A DNA stretch of 9,619 bases from positions 1 to 9,619 of the forward strand of contig JAVZHJ010000028.1 of NCBI GenBank assembly GCA_038998365.1, given 5' to 3'. Source of the stretch: JAVZGQ01 sp038998365. GTDB lineage: Archaea; Aenigmatarchaeota; Aenigmatarchaeia; CG10238-14; SCSR01. How positions within the stretch are numbered: the stretch's first letter is position 1; each line of letters opens with the position of its first letter. A model generated the notes under the pieces. That model did no database searches and was not told the DNA's origin. It was given only the letters and a program-made list of their open reading frames with translations. This document shows, one piece after another, positions 1-4,976 of the stretch. The translations under genes were made by a program, and so were the position numbers.

Positions 1-29
1 TTAAATTTTGTTTTCAAAGCAAAATTTAA
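1..29. repeat. Near-perfect 29-nt palindrome (hairpin or cruciform)
   Basis: The ten bases TTAAATTTTG at 1-10 are exactly complementary to CAAAATTTAA at 20-29. The inner bases 11-14 (TTTT) also pair with 16-19 (AAAG) through one G-T wobble, so the symmetry runs almost to the centre at base 15. It lies at the window edge, so its left context is unknown. It could be the transcription terminator of a gene to the left, a cruciform, or a regulator site. The sequence does not decide among these. Confidence 0.6.
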
Positions 30-256
30 CATAAATTTTTTATTCTTTAGCTTTTTGATATGTTGCAACGATTTTTAAACACTCATACAATATATCAATT
101 TGTTTGGTAAGTTGATTTAGTTATTGAAAAAATATCAAAAACTATTTTTTAGCCAAAATTATTGGTTTCACAATCAGATATGATTTTCTTCTAAAATCTA
201 AAATTTGCTCAGTCTTGAGAAAGAACTGGCGCATTTAACACTTAAAAAAGGTCTTT
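30..256. other. Non-coding AT-rich intergenic region
   Basis: No convincing reading frame is visible here. The stretch contains an 8-bp palindrome GTTGCAAC (62-69), a tandem 7-mer CTAAAAT x2 (191-204), and an imperfect hairpin at 210-228 in which CAGTCTT pairs with AAG-A-ACTG (one bulged A) around a GAGA loop. I see no match that I recognise to an archaeal origin recognition box, but a dif-like site follows directly at 257. A small RNA cannot be excluded. Confidence 0.45.
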
Positions 257-284
257 TCTACGTATAAGAATCGTTATACGAATT
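257..284. other. dif: dif-like Xer recombination site (candidate)
   Basis: Two 11-bp arms, TCTACGTATAA (257-267) and TTATACGAATT (274-284), flank a 6-bp spacer GAATCG (268-273). The inner seven bases of each arm (CGTATAA and TTATACG) are perfect inverted repeats, and 8 of 11 arm positions match overall. The 11-6-11 layout, with ATAA and TTAT bordering the spacer, is the architecture of bacterial and archaeal dif sites. A XerA-type recombinase gene lies 2.6 kb away, and the exact right arm recurs in its promoter. The site begins 3 bp beyond the stop codon of CDP-archaeol synthase. The alternative is a hairpin terminator for that minus-strand gene: read on the minus strand, the hairpin is followed after about ten bases by a T6 run. 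Confidence 0.5.
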
Positions 285-287
285 AGG

Positions 288-746
288 TTATATCGATTTT
301 TTAAGCTTAAGTTTGACTGCAATTTTATTTGTTAGTATGTGTAGCGTAGGTAGAATTAAAAAAATTAGAATTATTTCCTCAAGGCTAAACAAATAAAATG
401 TGAAAGAAATTGAGCCTATAATCCAATCTATCTGGTCAAAGGGTATCCATTTTTCTCCTTCACTTTTTCCTAGTCTTCTTTTAAAGTAACTCTTAATCAA
501 ATCTCCAAATAATGCACCAACTCCCATTAAAAACCCAATCTGAAAATTAAGTCTTTGATTAACAAACCCCAAAAAATATCCAGTTAATCCACCCGAAAAG
601 GATCCGAGAATAAATCCTTTCCAGGTTTTATTCTTACCAAACAATTTTTTATTAATTGGTATGTTCATGGGTAATTTTGAAAAAATTACGGGTGAAGAAT
701 TAGCTATCATAGCGGGTAGAAACTTGATTAGAAAATCTAAACCCAT
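288..746 (-). CDS. carS: CDP-archaeol synthase (CarS family)
   Basis: Integral membrane enzyme that transfers CMP from CTP to unsaturated archaetidic acid (digeranylgeranylglyceryl phosphate), giving CDP-archaeol, the activated precursor of archaeal phospholipids. Visible family motifs are LFGKNKTWKG (residues 35-44), GALFGDLIKSYFKRRLG (77-93) and the acidic PFDQIDW (102-108). Hydrophobic segments lie at about 4-22, 45-62, 68-86, 105-120 and 123-138. At 152 aa it is slightly shorter than typical members, which are about 170 aa, but no key motif is missing. Translation starts at ATG 744-746; no Shine-Dalgarno is seen, and the palindromic TATA-like element at 770-782 is about 30 nt upstream. 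It is divergent from a CDP-alcohol phosphatidyltransferase operon, whose enzyme would use a CDP-activated lipid such as this product. The family call is secure; the exact lipid is inferred from the family. Confidence 0.9.
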   Translation of the reverse strand: MGLDFLIKFLPAMIANSSPVIFSKLPMNIPINKKLFGKNKTWKGFILGSFSGGLTGYFLGFVNQRLNFQIGFLMGVGALFGDLIKSYFKRRLGKSEGEKWIPFDQIDWIIGSISFTFYLFSLEEIILIFLILPTLHILTNKIAVKLKLKKSI

Positions 747-769
747 TACTCACCACTTTGTTTTTAGCC

Positions 770-782
770 ATTAATTATTAAT
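770..782. promoter_or_regulatory. Symmetric bidirectional TATA-like element
   Basis: ATTAATTATTAAT is a perfect odd-length palindrome centred on base 776. It lies about 30 nt from the start codon of carS (minus, 746) and about 28-32 nt from the start codon of the plus-strand gene at 808. This is the distance expected for TATA boxes of leaderless or nearly leaderless archaeal transcripts in both directions. Neither gene shows a Shine-Dalgarno. Symmetry in AT-rich DNA is easily obtained by chance, so the call rests mainly on position. Confidence 0.4.
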
Positions 783-807
783 ATGTTCAAAATTAAAAAC
801 TTTTAGA

Positions 808-1200
808 ATGGATCTTATTTCACATGTCGTCTTAGCCGCTCTTTTAAATCTTGGTAACATAAACTACTGGTTAATAGTAGGTGCTATAGTGCCAGATATT
901 GATAAACTTTTCACATATTCAAAAAAGAAATTTAAAGGACATGAATCAAGAACAATGTTTTCCGAAATTCCAGTAGGTTCTATAATAATTTTCTTTAGTA
1001 TTTTTATCAATAAAGATTTGACTCTTGGTCTTATATCTCATTATCTAATAGATTATCTGGTTGGTGAAACTAAACCTTTTTATCCCTTCTTTAAAAATAT
1101 TGTTGACTTTAATCTTAAATTTAAATACAAAATTATTCTGGGGGTAATTTTATGGACAATTGGAGGAGTTTTGTTCATAACACAGTGGATAAATTTATGA
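808..1200 (+). CDS. YdjM/PF04307-like membrane-bound metal-dependent hydrolase
   Basis: Small membrane protein of 130 aa resembling the predicted metal-dependent hydrolase family of YdjM. The family pattern is visible in order: SHVVLAALL (H6), GAIVPDIDKL (D30, D32), GHESRTMFSEI (H45), GLISHYLIDYL (H78, D82), then TKPFYPFF (89-96). These His and Asp residues are the likely metal ligands. The usual second His of the HRG-THS block appears to be lost (TMFSE). Hydrophobic segments lie at about 8-27, 55-67, 73-85 and 107-126. Substrate is unknown for the family; phosphoester or lipid hydrolysis is plausible. Its stop codon overlaps the next start as ATGA (1197-1200), so it is almost certainly translationally coupled to the phosphatidyltransferase. 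No Shine-Dalgarno is seen; a TATA-like element lies about 28 nt upstream. Confidence 0.7.
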   Translation: MDLISHVVLAALLNLGNINYWLIVGAIVPDIDKLFTYSKKKFKGHESRTMFSEIPVGSIIIFFSIFINKDLTLGLISHYLIDYLVGETKPFYPFFKNIVDFNLKFKYKIILGVILWTIGGVLFITQWINL

Positions 1201-1592
1201 GACCACTTGCAAAATTAAATATTTCAGCCAACAGAATTTCTTGGTTTAGTTTATTATTATCAATTTTTGTTTCACTTTTGTTAAGAGCTGGGATTGTTTT
1301 ATTGGGAATTGTTTTATTGTTTTTAGTTCTTTTTTTGGATGGATTAGATGGTTTTATTGCAAGAAAGAAAAAACAAACTAGTTTTAATGGACTAGTTGTT
1401 GATTTGTCTTGTGATAGATTGTCTGAATTTATAATTTTTTATCCTTCTATTGTTTTTATCGGGTTTGCTACATTTAACAGTTTTCTGGCAGTTCTAAGAT
1501 TAAATAATAAAAAGTTTTTTATTCTTCCATTACGTCATTTGTTTTTAATTAAATTGTTAATAACCTTTTTTTCTTTGTCTCACATAATTTAA
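1197..1592 (+). CDS. Short CDP-alcohol phosphatidyltransferase
   Basis: Membrane enzyme of 131 aa that would transfer a phospholipid moiety from a CDP-lipid (in archaea, CDP-archaeol) to an alcohol such as serine, glycerol phosphate or inositol phosphate. The family signature DxxDGxxAR-x8-GxxxDxxxD is complete: D48, D51, G52, A55, R56, G65, D69, D73, followed by R74. Hydrophobic segments lie at about 15-29, 32-47, 77-98 and 105-126. Typical members are about 180-200 aa with six helices, so this protein appears to lack the C-terminal part. The last codons read smoothly into TAA with no sign of a frameshift. I chose ATG 1197 because it forms an ATGA overlap with the upstream gene; an in-frame ATG at 1152 would add 15 residues encoded inside that gene. 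The acceptor alcohol cannot be told from sequence. Confidence 0.8.
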   Translation: MRPLAKLNISANRISWFSLLLSIFVSLLLRAGIVLLGIVLLFLVLFLDGLDGFIARKKKQTSFNGLVVDLSCDRLSEFIIFYPSIVFIGFATFNSFLAVLRLNNKKFFILPLRHLFLIKLLITFFSLSHII

Positions 1593-1620
1593 TACAAATA
1601 TACTTCACTTCTAATCAACA
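1593..1620. other. Short convergent intergenic gap
   Basis: Only 28 bp separate the convergent stop codons of the phosphatidyltransferase and methionine adenosyltransferase. No hairpin or long T run is visible here. A T6 run at 1565-1570, inside the end of the plus-strand gene, is the only terminator-like tract. Confidence 0.4.
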
Positions 1621-2832
1621 TTAACAAACACTAAGCTTTCCTTCTGCTAAAAGCTTACAAAATTCCTTAATGTTTTCTAATCTGCTCTGAACAATCTCTT
1701 CAGCCTCTTTTTGTATTCTCTGGAGATCGTTTTCATTCTCTGGTATGTATTGGACTATCGCAACTTTTGGTTGATTGATTGGTCTGCCTATTTCACTCAA
1801 AAGCCAGACATAAACTTCTTTTAATCCATTAACCCTAGAAAAAATTTCATTCGCTATATCATGGCTAAGTAGGTTGTAGATTTTGCCCACGTGGCTCACA
1901 GGATTTTTACCGGGACCTGCCTCATTTCCTGCAGGCCTGTTTAGAGAAATAACACCATTAACCCTATTGCCCCTTCCAACTTGGCCTGAATCTGCGGCTT
2001 CAGCACATGTTCCTGTTGTGGTCAAGAACAGACCAGCTTCACCTTTTCCTTTTTCATCCAAAGTATTGAGCTTAACGCTGGCAAGCTTAAGCTCTGTTTT
2101 TTCTTTGACAAATTGCTCAATTTCTTCTGATATTTCTTCTTTTCTTTTGAAGTAGGTTTCTTCTGAATCTATGAAACGATCCACAAAAGCCATTGCTATT
2201 GTTAAATCTAAGTTGCTATTAACCCTTAGCCCCATGACTTTAATGTCTTCTCCCGACTCTGGATGCTTTTTCTTGAATTCTTTTGAATTAAGAAACCTTT
2301 CTGTTTCGAGAACAATTTTTTCAGTTGGTGTTAAAGGGGCATAACCAACAACAGCAGAAGTGTCGTTTGCCCCAAGAATTTCGTCTTTCTTCTTGAAAAT
2401 TTCTGCCAAAGCTGCAGAAGTTTGCTTGAGCTCGATTTGATATTCCAAATGTTTTTCAACATCTAGAAACCTTAAATTTTCTTTGAGCCAATCTTTCGCT
2501 GTTTTTATCGCAATTGAATTCACATCTATCTCTTCACTACCAACAAAGTAAGTTGCCCTATCACCAATAATAAGCTTCATCGGCTTAAGAATTTTGCCCC
2601 CACCAAACTTGTTTTCTGCTTCACCTGCTGCAAGCAAAGCTTTGTCTATGTTATGGTGTAAAATTTGGCCAAATTTCCTCATGTATTCTCTGCTCAAAGC
2701 CACAGAAATTTTATCAACTATTGAATCACAAATGAAATCTGGGTGGCCCAAACCTTTTCTTTCAACTATCTCTGTTCTTTGCTCGAATATCGGCACTGAT
2801 TTCAGTTTCTCAACTACAATACTCATTTTCAT
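1621..2832 (-). CDS. mat: Methionine adenosyltransferase, archaeal type
   Basis: Cytosolic enzyme that makes S-adenosylmethionine from methionine and ATP, supplying rRNA, tRNA and protein methylases. At 403 aa it matches the archaeal family (about 400 aa), which is very divergent from bacterial MetK. Motifs include GLGHPD (27-32), FGGGKILKP (76-84), GANDTSAVVGYAPLT (154-168), TGTCAEAADSGQVGRGNRVNG (273-293) and RPAGNEAGPGKNPVSHVGK (299-317), all highly characteristic. Start codon is ATG 2830-2832 (MKMSI); a second in-frame ATG two codons on (2824-2826) is an equally good start. The minus-strand sequence AAATATTTAA (2851-2860) lies at TATA-box distance. It is divergent from xerA, with a 63-bp intergenic region, and converges with the lipid operon. 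Identification is secure. Confidence 0.96.
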   Translation of the reverse strand: MKMSIVVEKLKSVPIFEQRTEIVERKGLGHPDFICDSIVDKISVALSREYMRKFGQILHHNIDKALLAAGEAENKFGGGKILKPMKLIIGDRATYFVGSEEIDVNSIAIKTAKDWLKENLRFLDVEKHLEYQIELKQTSAALAEIFKKKDEILGANDTSAVVGYAPLTPTEKIVLETERFLNSKEFKKKHPESGEDIKVMGLRVNSNLDLTIAMAFVDRFIDSEETYFKRKEEISEEIEQFVKEKTELKLASVKLNTLDEKGKGEAGLFLTTTGTCAEAADSGQVGRGNRVNGVISLNRPAGNEAGPGKNPVSHVGKIYNLLSHDIANEIFSRVNGLKEVYVWLLSEIGRPINQPKVAIVQYIPENENDLQRIQKEAEEIVQSRLENIKEFCKLLAEGKLSVC

Positions 2833-2868
2833 AAATTTGAAAAAACAAAGTTAAATATTTTCAATTGA

Positions 2869-2876
2869 TTTATACG
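2869..2876 (+). promoter_or_regulatory. TATA box of xerA
   Basis: TTTATACG is centred about 24 nt upstream of the xerA ATG at 2896. No Shine-Dalgarno lies between, so the transcript is probably leaderless. The box is embedded in the 11-bp dif-arm copy at 2870-2880. Confidence 0.5.
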
Positions 2877-2880
2877 AATT
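2870..2880. repeat. Copy of the dif-like right arm (Xer half-site) in the xerA promoter
   Basis: TTATACGAATT is identical over 11 bp to the right arm of the dif-like element at 274-284. The matching left arm is absent: 2853-2863 reads AAATATTTTCA. It is therefore a half-site rather than a recombination site. It overlaps the presumed TATA box 16-26 nt before the recombinase start codon, a position where binding of the recombinase would block its own promoter. This role is inferred. Confidence 0.5.
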
Positions 2881-2895
2881 GACAATATAATAAAT

Positions 2896-3708
2896 ATGGA
2901 CTCTTTACAAAAGCTTGAGAATGAGATTAAGCTCAGGGGCTTCTCTGAAAGAACTTTAAAGATGTATTTGTTCTACAATAAAAAATTTTTGGAATTTGTA
3001 AAAAAGAATCCTGAAGATGTGAATGAAGATGACATAAAAGCTTTTATTGCAAAGAAAATGGAAGATGGAACTTCAGCAAAATCCATAGTATTGATAAAAG
3101 CTGCGTTGAAATTCTTTTATGATGAAGTTCTTAAGAAAGGGATTGTCAATTTTAAGTCTCCAAAAGTTCCTAAGAAACTTCCAACGGTTTTAACTAAAGA
3201 AGAAGTGAAGAAGATGATTGATTCTATTGAAAATGAAAAACATAAGCTGATTGTGATGATGCTTTATTCTTCTGGTTTGAGATTAAGTGAGCTTATAAAC
3301 CTTAAAGTTGGTGACCTTGAACTGAAAGAAAAAATTGGATGGGTTAGAACTGGGAAGGGTGAAAAAGATAGGGTCTTTATACTCTCTGATAAAGTTATAG
3401 AAAAAATTAGTAAGTTCATAGAAAACAAGAACCCATCTGACTATGTTTTCACTGGGAGAAATGGTATGCTTTCGCCAAGAACAGTCCAAAAAATAGTTTC
3501 AAACGCTGTTAAAAAAGCTGGAATAAACAAGAAAGTCAGCCCACATACTCTAAGACATAGTTTTGCTACACATTTGTTAGAATCGGGGGAAAATATAAGA
3601 AAAATACAAGAATTGCTTGGACATTCTTCTCTAAACACAACACAAATCTACACACACATTTCAACAGAAGAACTTAAAAAAGTTAAGAGTCCTCTTGATG
3701 AAATTTAA
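2896..3708 (+). CDS. xerA: Tyrosine recombinase, XerA/XerC/D type
   Basis: Site-specific recombinase of 270 aa, the size of archaeal XerA, expected to resolve chromosome dimers at a dif site. The N-terminal SAM-like core-binding domain spans about residues 1-85 (KLRGFSERTLKMYL, 12-25) and the catalytic domain about 95-260. All catalytic residues are present: R129 (SSGLRLSEL), K154 (TGKGEKDR), H217 and R220 (HTLRHSFATHLLESG), H243 (LGHSSLNTTQ) and the nucleophile Y252 (IYTHIS). There are no flanking repeats, att-like tRNA fragments or phage genes, so a housekeeping role fits better than a mobile integrase. Its stop is separated by a single base from the stop of the convergent regulator. The promoter carries a copy of a dif-like arm, suggesting self-repression. 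Confidence 0.93.
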   Translation: MDSLQKLENEIKLRGFSERTLKMYLFYNKKFLEFVKKNPEDVNEDDIKAFIAKKMEDGTSAKSIVLIKAALKFFYDEVLKKGIVNFKSPKVPKKLPTVLTKEEVKKMIDSIENEKHKLIVMMLYSSGLRLSELINLKVGDLELKEKIGWVRTGKGEKDRVFILSDKVIEKISKFIENKNPSDYVFTGRNGMLSPRTVQKIVSNAVKKAGINKKVSPHTLRHSFATHLLESGENIRKIQELLGHSSLNTTQIYTHISTEELKKVKSPLDEI

Positions 3709-3709
3709 T

Positions 3710-4000
3710 TTACTTTTTCTCAATCGGCTTGAGTTTAGATAGTTTTGAAAAAGTTATATCAAATGCCTTGGCTATATCCAAACCTAAATCGGTCAATTTA
3801 ACTATTTTGATTCTACCTTTCTTTTCAAAATTAACTAGACCGAAATTCTTAAAATATTCTAGAAGCTTGACTGTATGAGAATAAGTTAAATCAACTTCCT
3901 TTGCTAATATTGTAGCATATTTTGGCTCATTTTTCAAGCTTATTATTAATTTCACTGGTTTTTGTCTTAAGAATAGCGCAAGAATTGATTTTTCCTTCAT
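3710..4000 (-). CDS. Small winged-helix DNA-binding regulator
   Basis: Single-domain winged helix-turn-helix protein of 96 aa, MarR/ArsR-like in outline. Numbering from the upstream GTG, helices run through KPVKLIISLK (18-27) and YATILAKEV (32-40). The recognition helix is SHTVKLLEYFKNFGLV (45-60), followed by a beta wing in NFEKKGRIKIVKLTDLG (61-77) and a lysine-rich tail. No ligand- or metal-binding residues stand out. I prefer ATG 3998-4000; a GTG at 4010-4012 in frame would add MRQI. A 15-nt palindrome at 4021-4035 lies at promoter distance and may be its operator. Target genes are unknown; the divergent MEMO gene or itself are the obvious candidates. Confidence 0.7.
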   Translation of the reverse strand: MKEKSILALFLRQKPVKLIISLKNEPKYATILAKEVDLTYSHTVKLLEYFKNFGLVNFEKKGRIKIVKLTDLGLDIAKAFDITFSKLSKLKPIEKK

Positions 4001-4020
4001 AATCTGTCTCACACTCTGAA

Positions 4021-4035
4021 AAATATTAAATATTT
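4021..4035. promoter_or_regulatory. Palindromic TATA/operator candidate between regulator and MEMO gene
   Basis: AAATATT-A-AATATTT is a perfect odd palindrome centred on 4028, 28 nt from the preferred start of the winged-helix gene. It fits a TATA box for that gene and, by symmetry, a dimer operator. A second short symmetric element, CATATTTATG, lies at 4039-4048. AT-richness makes chance symmetry likely, so this is tentative. Confidence 0.35.
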
Positions 4036-4114
4036 ACTCATATTTATGTTTTAAAAGAAAGCTTAAAAAACATATTTTAAAGTTGTAAAAAGAGAAAAAT
4101 AATAATTGGTTATC

Positions 4115-4954
4115 ATGATAACAATAAGACAACCTGCAGCAGCGGGAACTTTTTACAGTTATGATGTTGAAAATCTTAAAAAACAGATTTCTGAATCTTT
4201 TTTACACAAGTTTGGACCAAAAGGATTGAAAAAACAAGAGTTTATAGCAGCTATCGTACCTCATGCTGGATATATGTATTCTGGTCCCGTCGCTGCTTGG
4301 GTTTATTCTAGAATCGAAAAGGCCAATTATATAATAATTGGGCCTAATCATACAGGTATTGGTGCTCAATTCTCGATTATGAAAAGCGGTTTATGGAAGA
4401 CTCCTCTTGGAGAAGTAGCAATTCAAGATGAGATTGCAGAGAAACTTTTAAAAGAAAGTAGGATTTTAGAGCAAGATGTGGTGGCTCATCAACATGAACA
4501 TTCAATAGAAGTTCAGTTACCATTTTTACAATATAGATTTGGTGGTGATTTCAAATTCGTACCGATTGCGATTTTGAACGAGTTTGCTGATGAAGTCCTT
4601 TTAGAAAATTGCAAGCTAATAGGAAAGGCTATTGCAAATGTGATTAAAAAAGATAAAGAAAAATGGATAATCTTAGCGAGCTCAGATTTTTCTCACTATG
4701 TGCCACAAAAAATAGCAAAAAAAATAGACTTAAGTTTAATTGAAGAAATTAAAAAACTGGATGATAAAAAATTCTTTGAAAAAATTTCTGAAAAGAATGC
4801 CAGTGTTTGTGGTTTTGGTGGAATAGCTTCAGCGATAGTAGCAGCAAAAGAGCTTGGTGCAAAAAAAGGTGAACTGCTTAAATATGCGACTTCTGGTGAT
4901 ATAACTGGTGAGATGAATTCTGTTGTTGGTTATGCTTCTGTAATAATTTATTAA
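4115..4954 (+). CDS. MEMO family protein (AmmeMemoRadiSam protein B-like)
   Basis: Protein of 279 aa, the full length of the MEMO1 family, a fold related to class III extradiol dioxygenases. It shows RQPAAAGTFY (5-14), IVPHAGYMYSGPVAAW (47-62), GPNHTG (76-81), EHSIEVQLPFLQ (128-139), SSDFSHY (189-195) and ASVCGFGG (229-236). The candidate metal ligands H50, H79 and C232 correspond to the human MEMO1 site residues as I recall them (H49, H81, C244). The biochemical role in archaea is not settled. I chose ATG 4115 because family members begin almost directly with RQPAVAGxFY; an in-frame TTG at 4106 would add three residues. Glutamyl-tRNA synthetase follows after 22 bp. Confidence 0.9.
   Translation: MITIRQPAAAGTFYSYDVENLKKQISESFLHKFGPKGLKKQEFIAAIVPHAGYMYSGPVAAWVYSRIEKANYIIIGPNHTGIGAQFSIMKSGLWKTPLGEVAIQDEIAEKLLKESRILEQDVVAHQHEHSIEVQLPFLQYRFGGDFKFVPIAILNEFADEVLLENCKLIGKAIANVIKKDKEKWIILASSDFSHYVPQKIAKKIDLSLIEEIKKLDDKKFFEKISEKNASVCGFGGIASAIVAAKELGAKKGELLKYATSGDITGEMNSVVGYASVIIY
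4947..4954 (+). promoter_or_regulatory. TATA-like element for glutamyl-tRNA synthetase
   Basis: TTTATTAA overlaps the last codons and stop of the MEMO gene and is centred about 27 nt upstream of ATG 4977. No Shine-Dalgarno precedes the start, so a separate leaderless transcript is plausible. This rests on spacing alone. Confidence 0.35.
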
Positions 4955-4976
4955 CTTTTAATCAAATTGAGTAAAT

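Noticed and set aside
1..287. CRISPR array or replication origin in the non-coding left end
   Set aside because: No regularly spaced repeats and no origin recognition box that I can recognise; only isolated palindromes are present.
1152..1196. Upstream ATG start for the CDP-alcohol phosphatidyltransferase
   Set aside because: It would put 15 extra residues inside the hydrolase gene; the ATGA overlap at 1197 is the usual coupled arrangement.
1883..2155. Plus-strand reading frames opposite mat, and similar antisense frames opposite xerA, gltX, S13/S4 and rpo3
   Set aside because: They are shadows of strongly conserved genes on the other strand and show no family motifs.
2896..3708. Recombinase as part of an integrated mobile element
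   Set aside because: No attachment-site duplication, phage or plasmid genes or terminal repeats are visible; size and catalytic layout fit housekeeping XerA.
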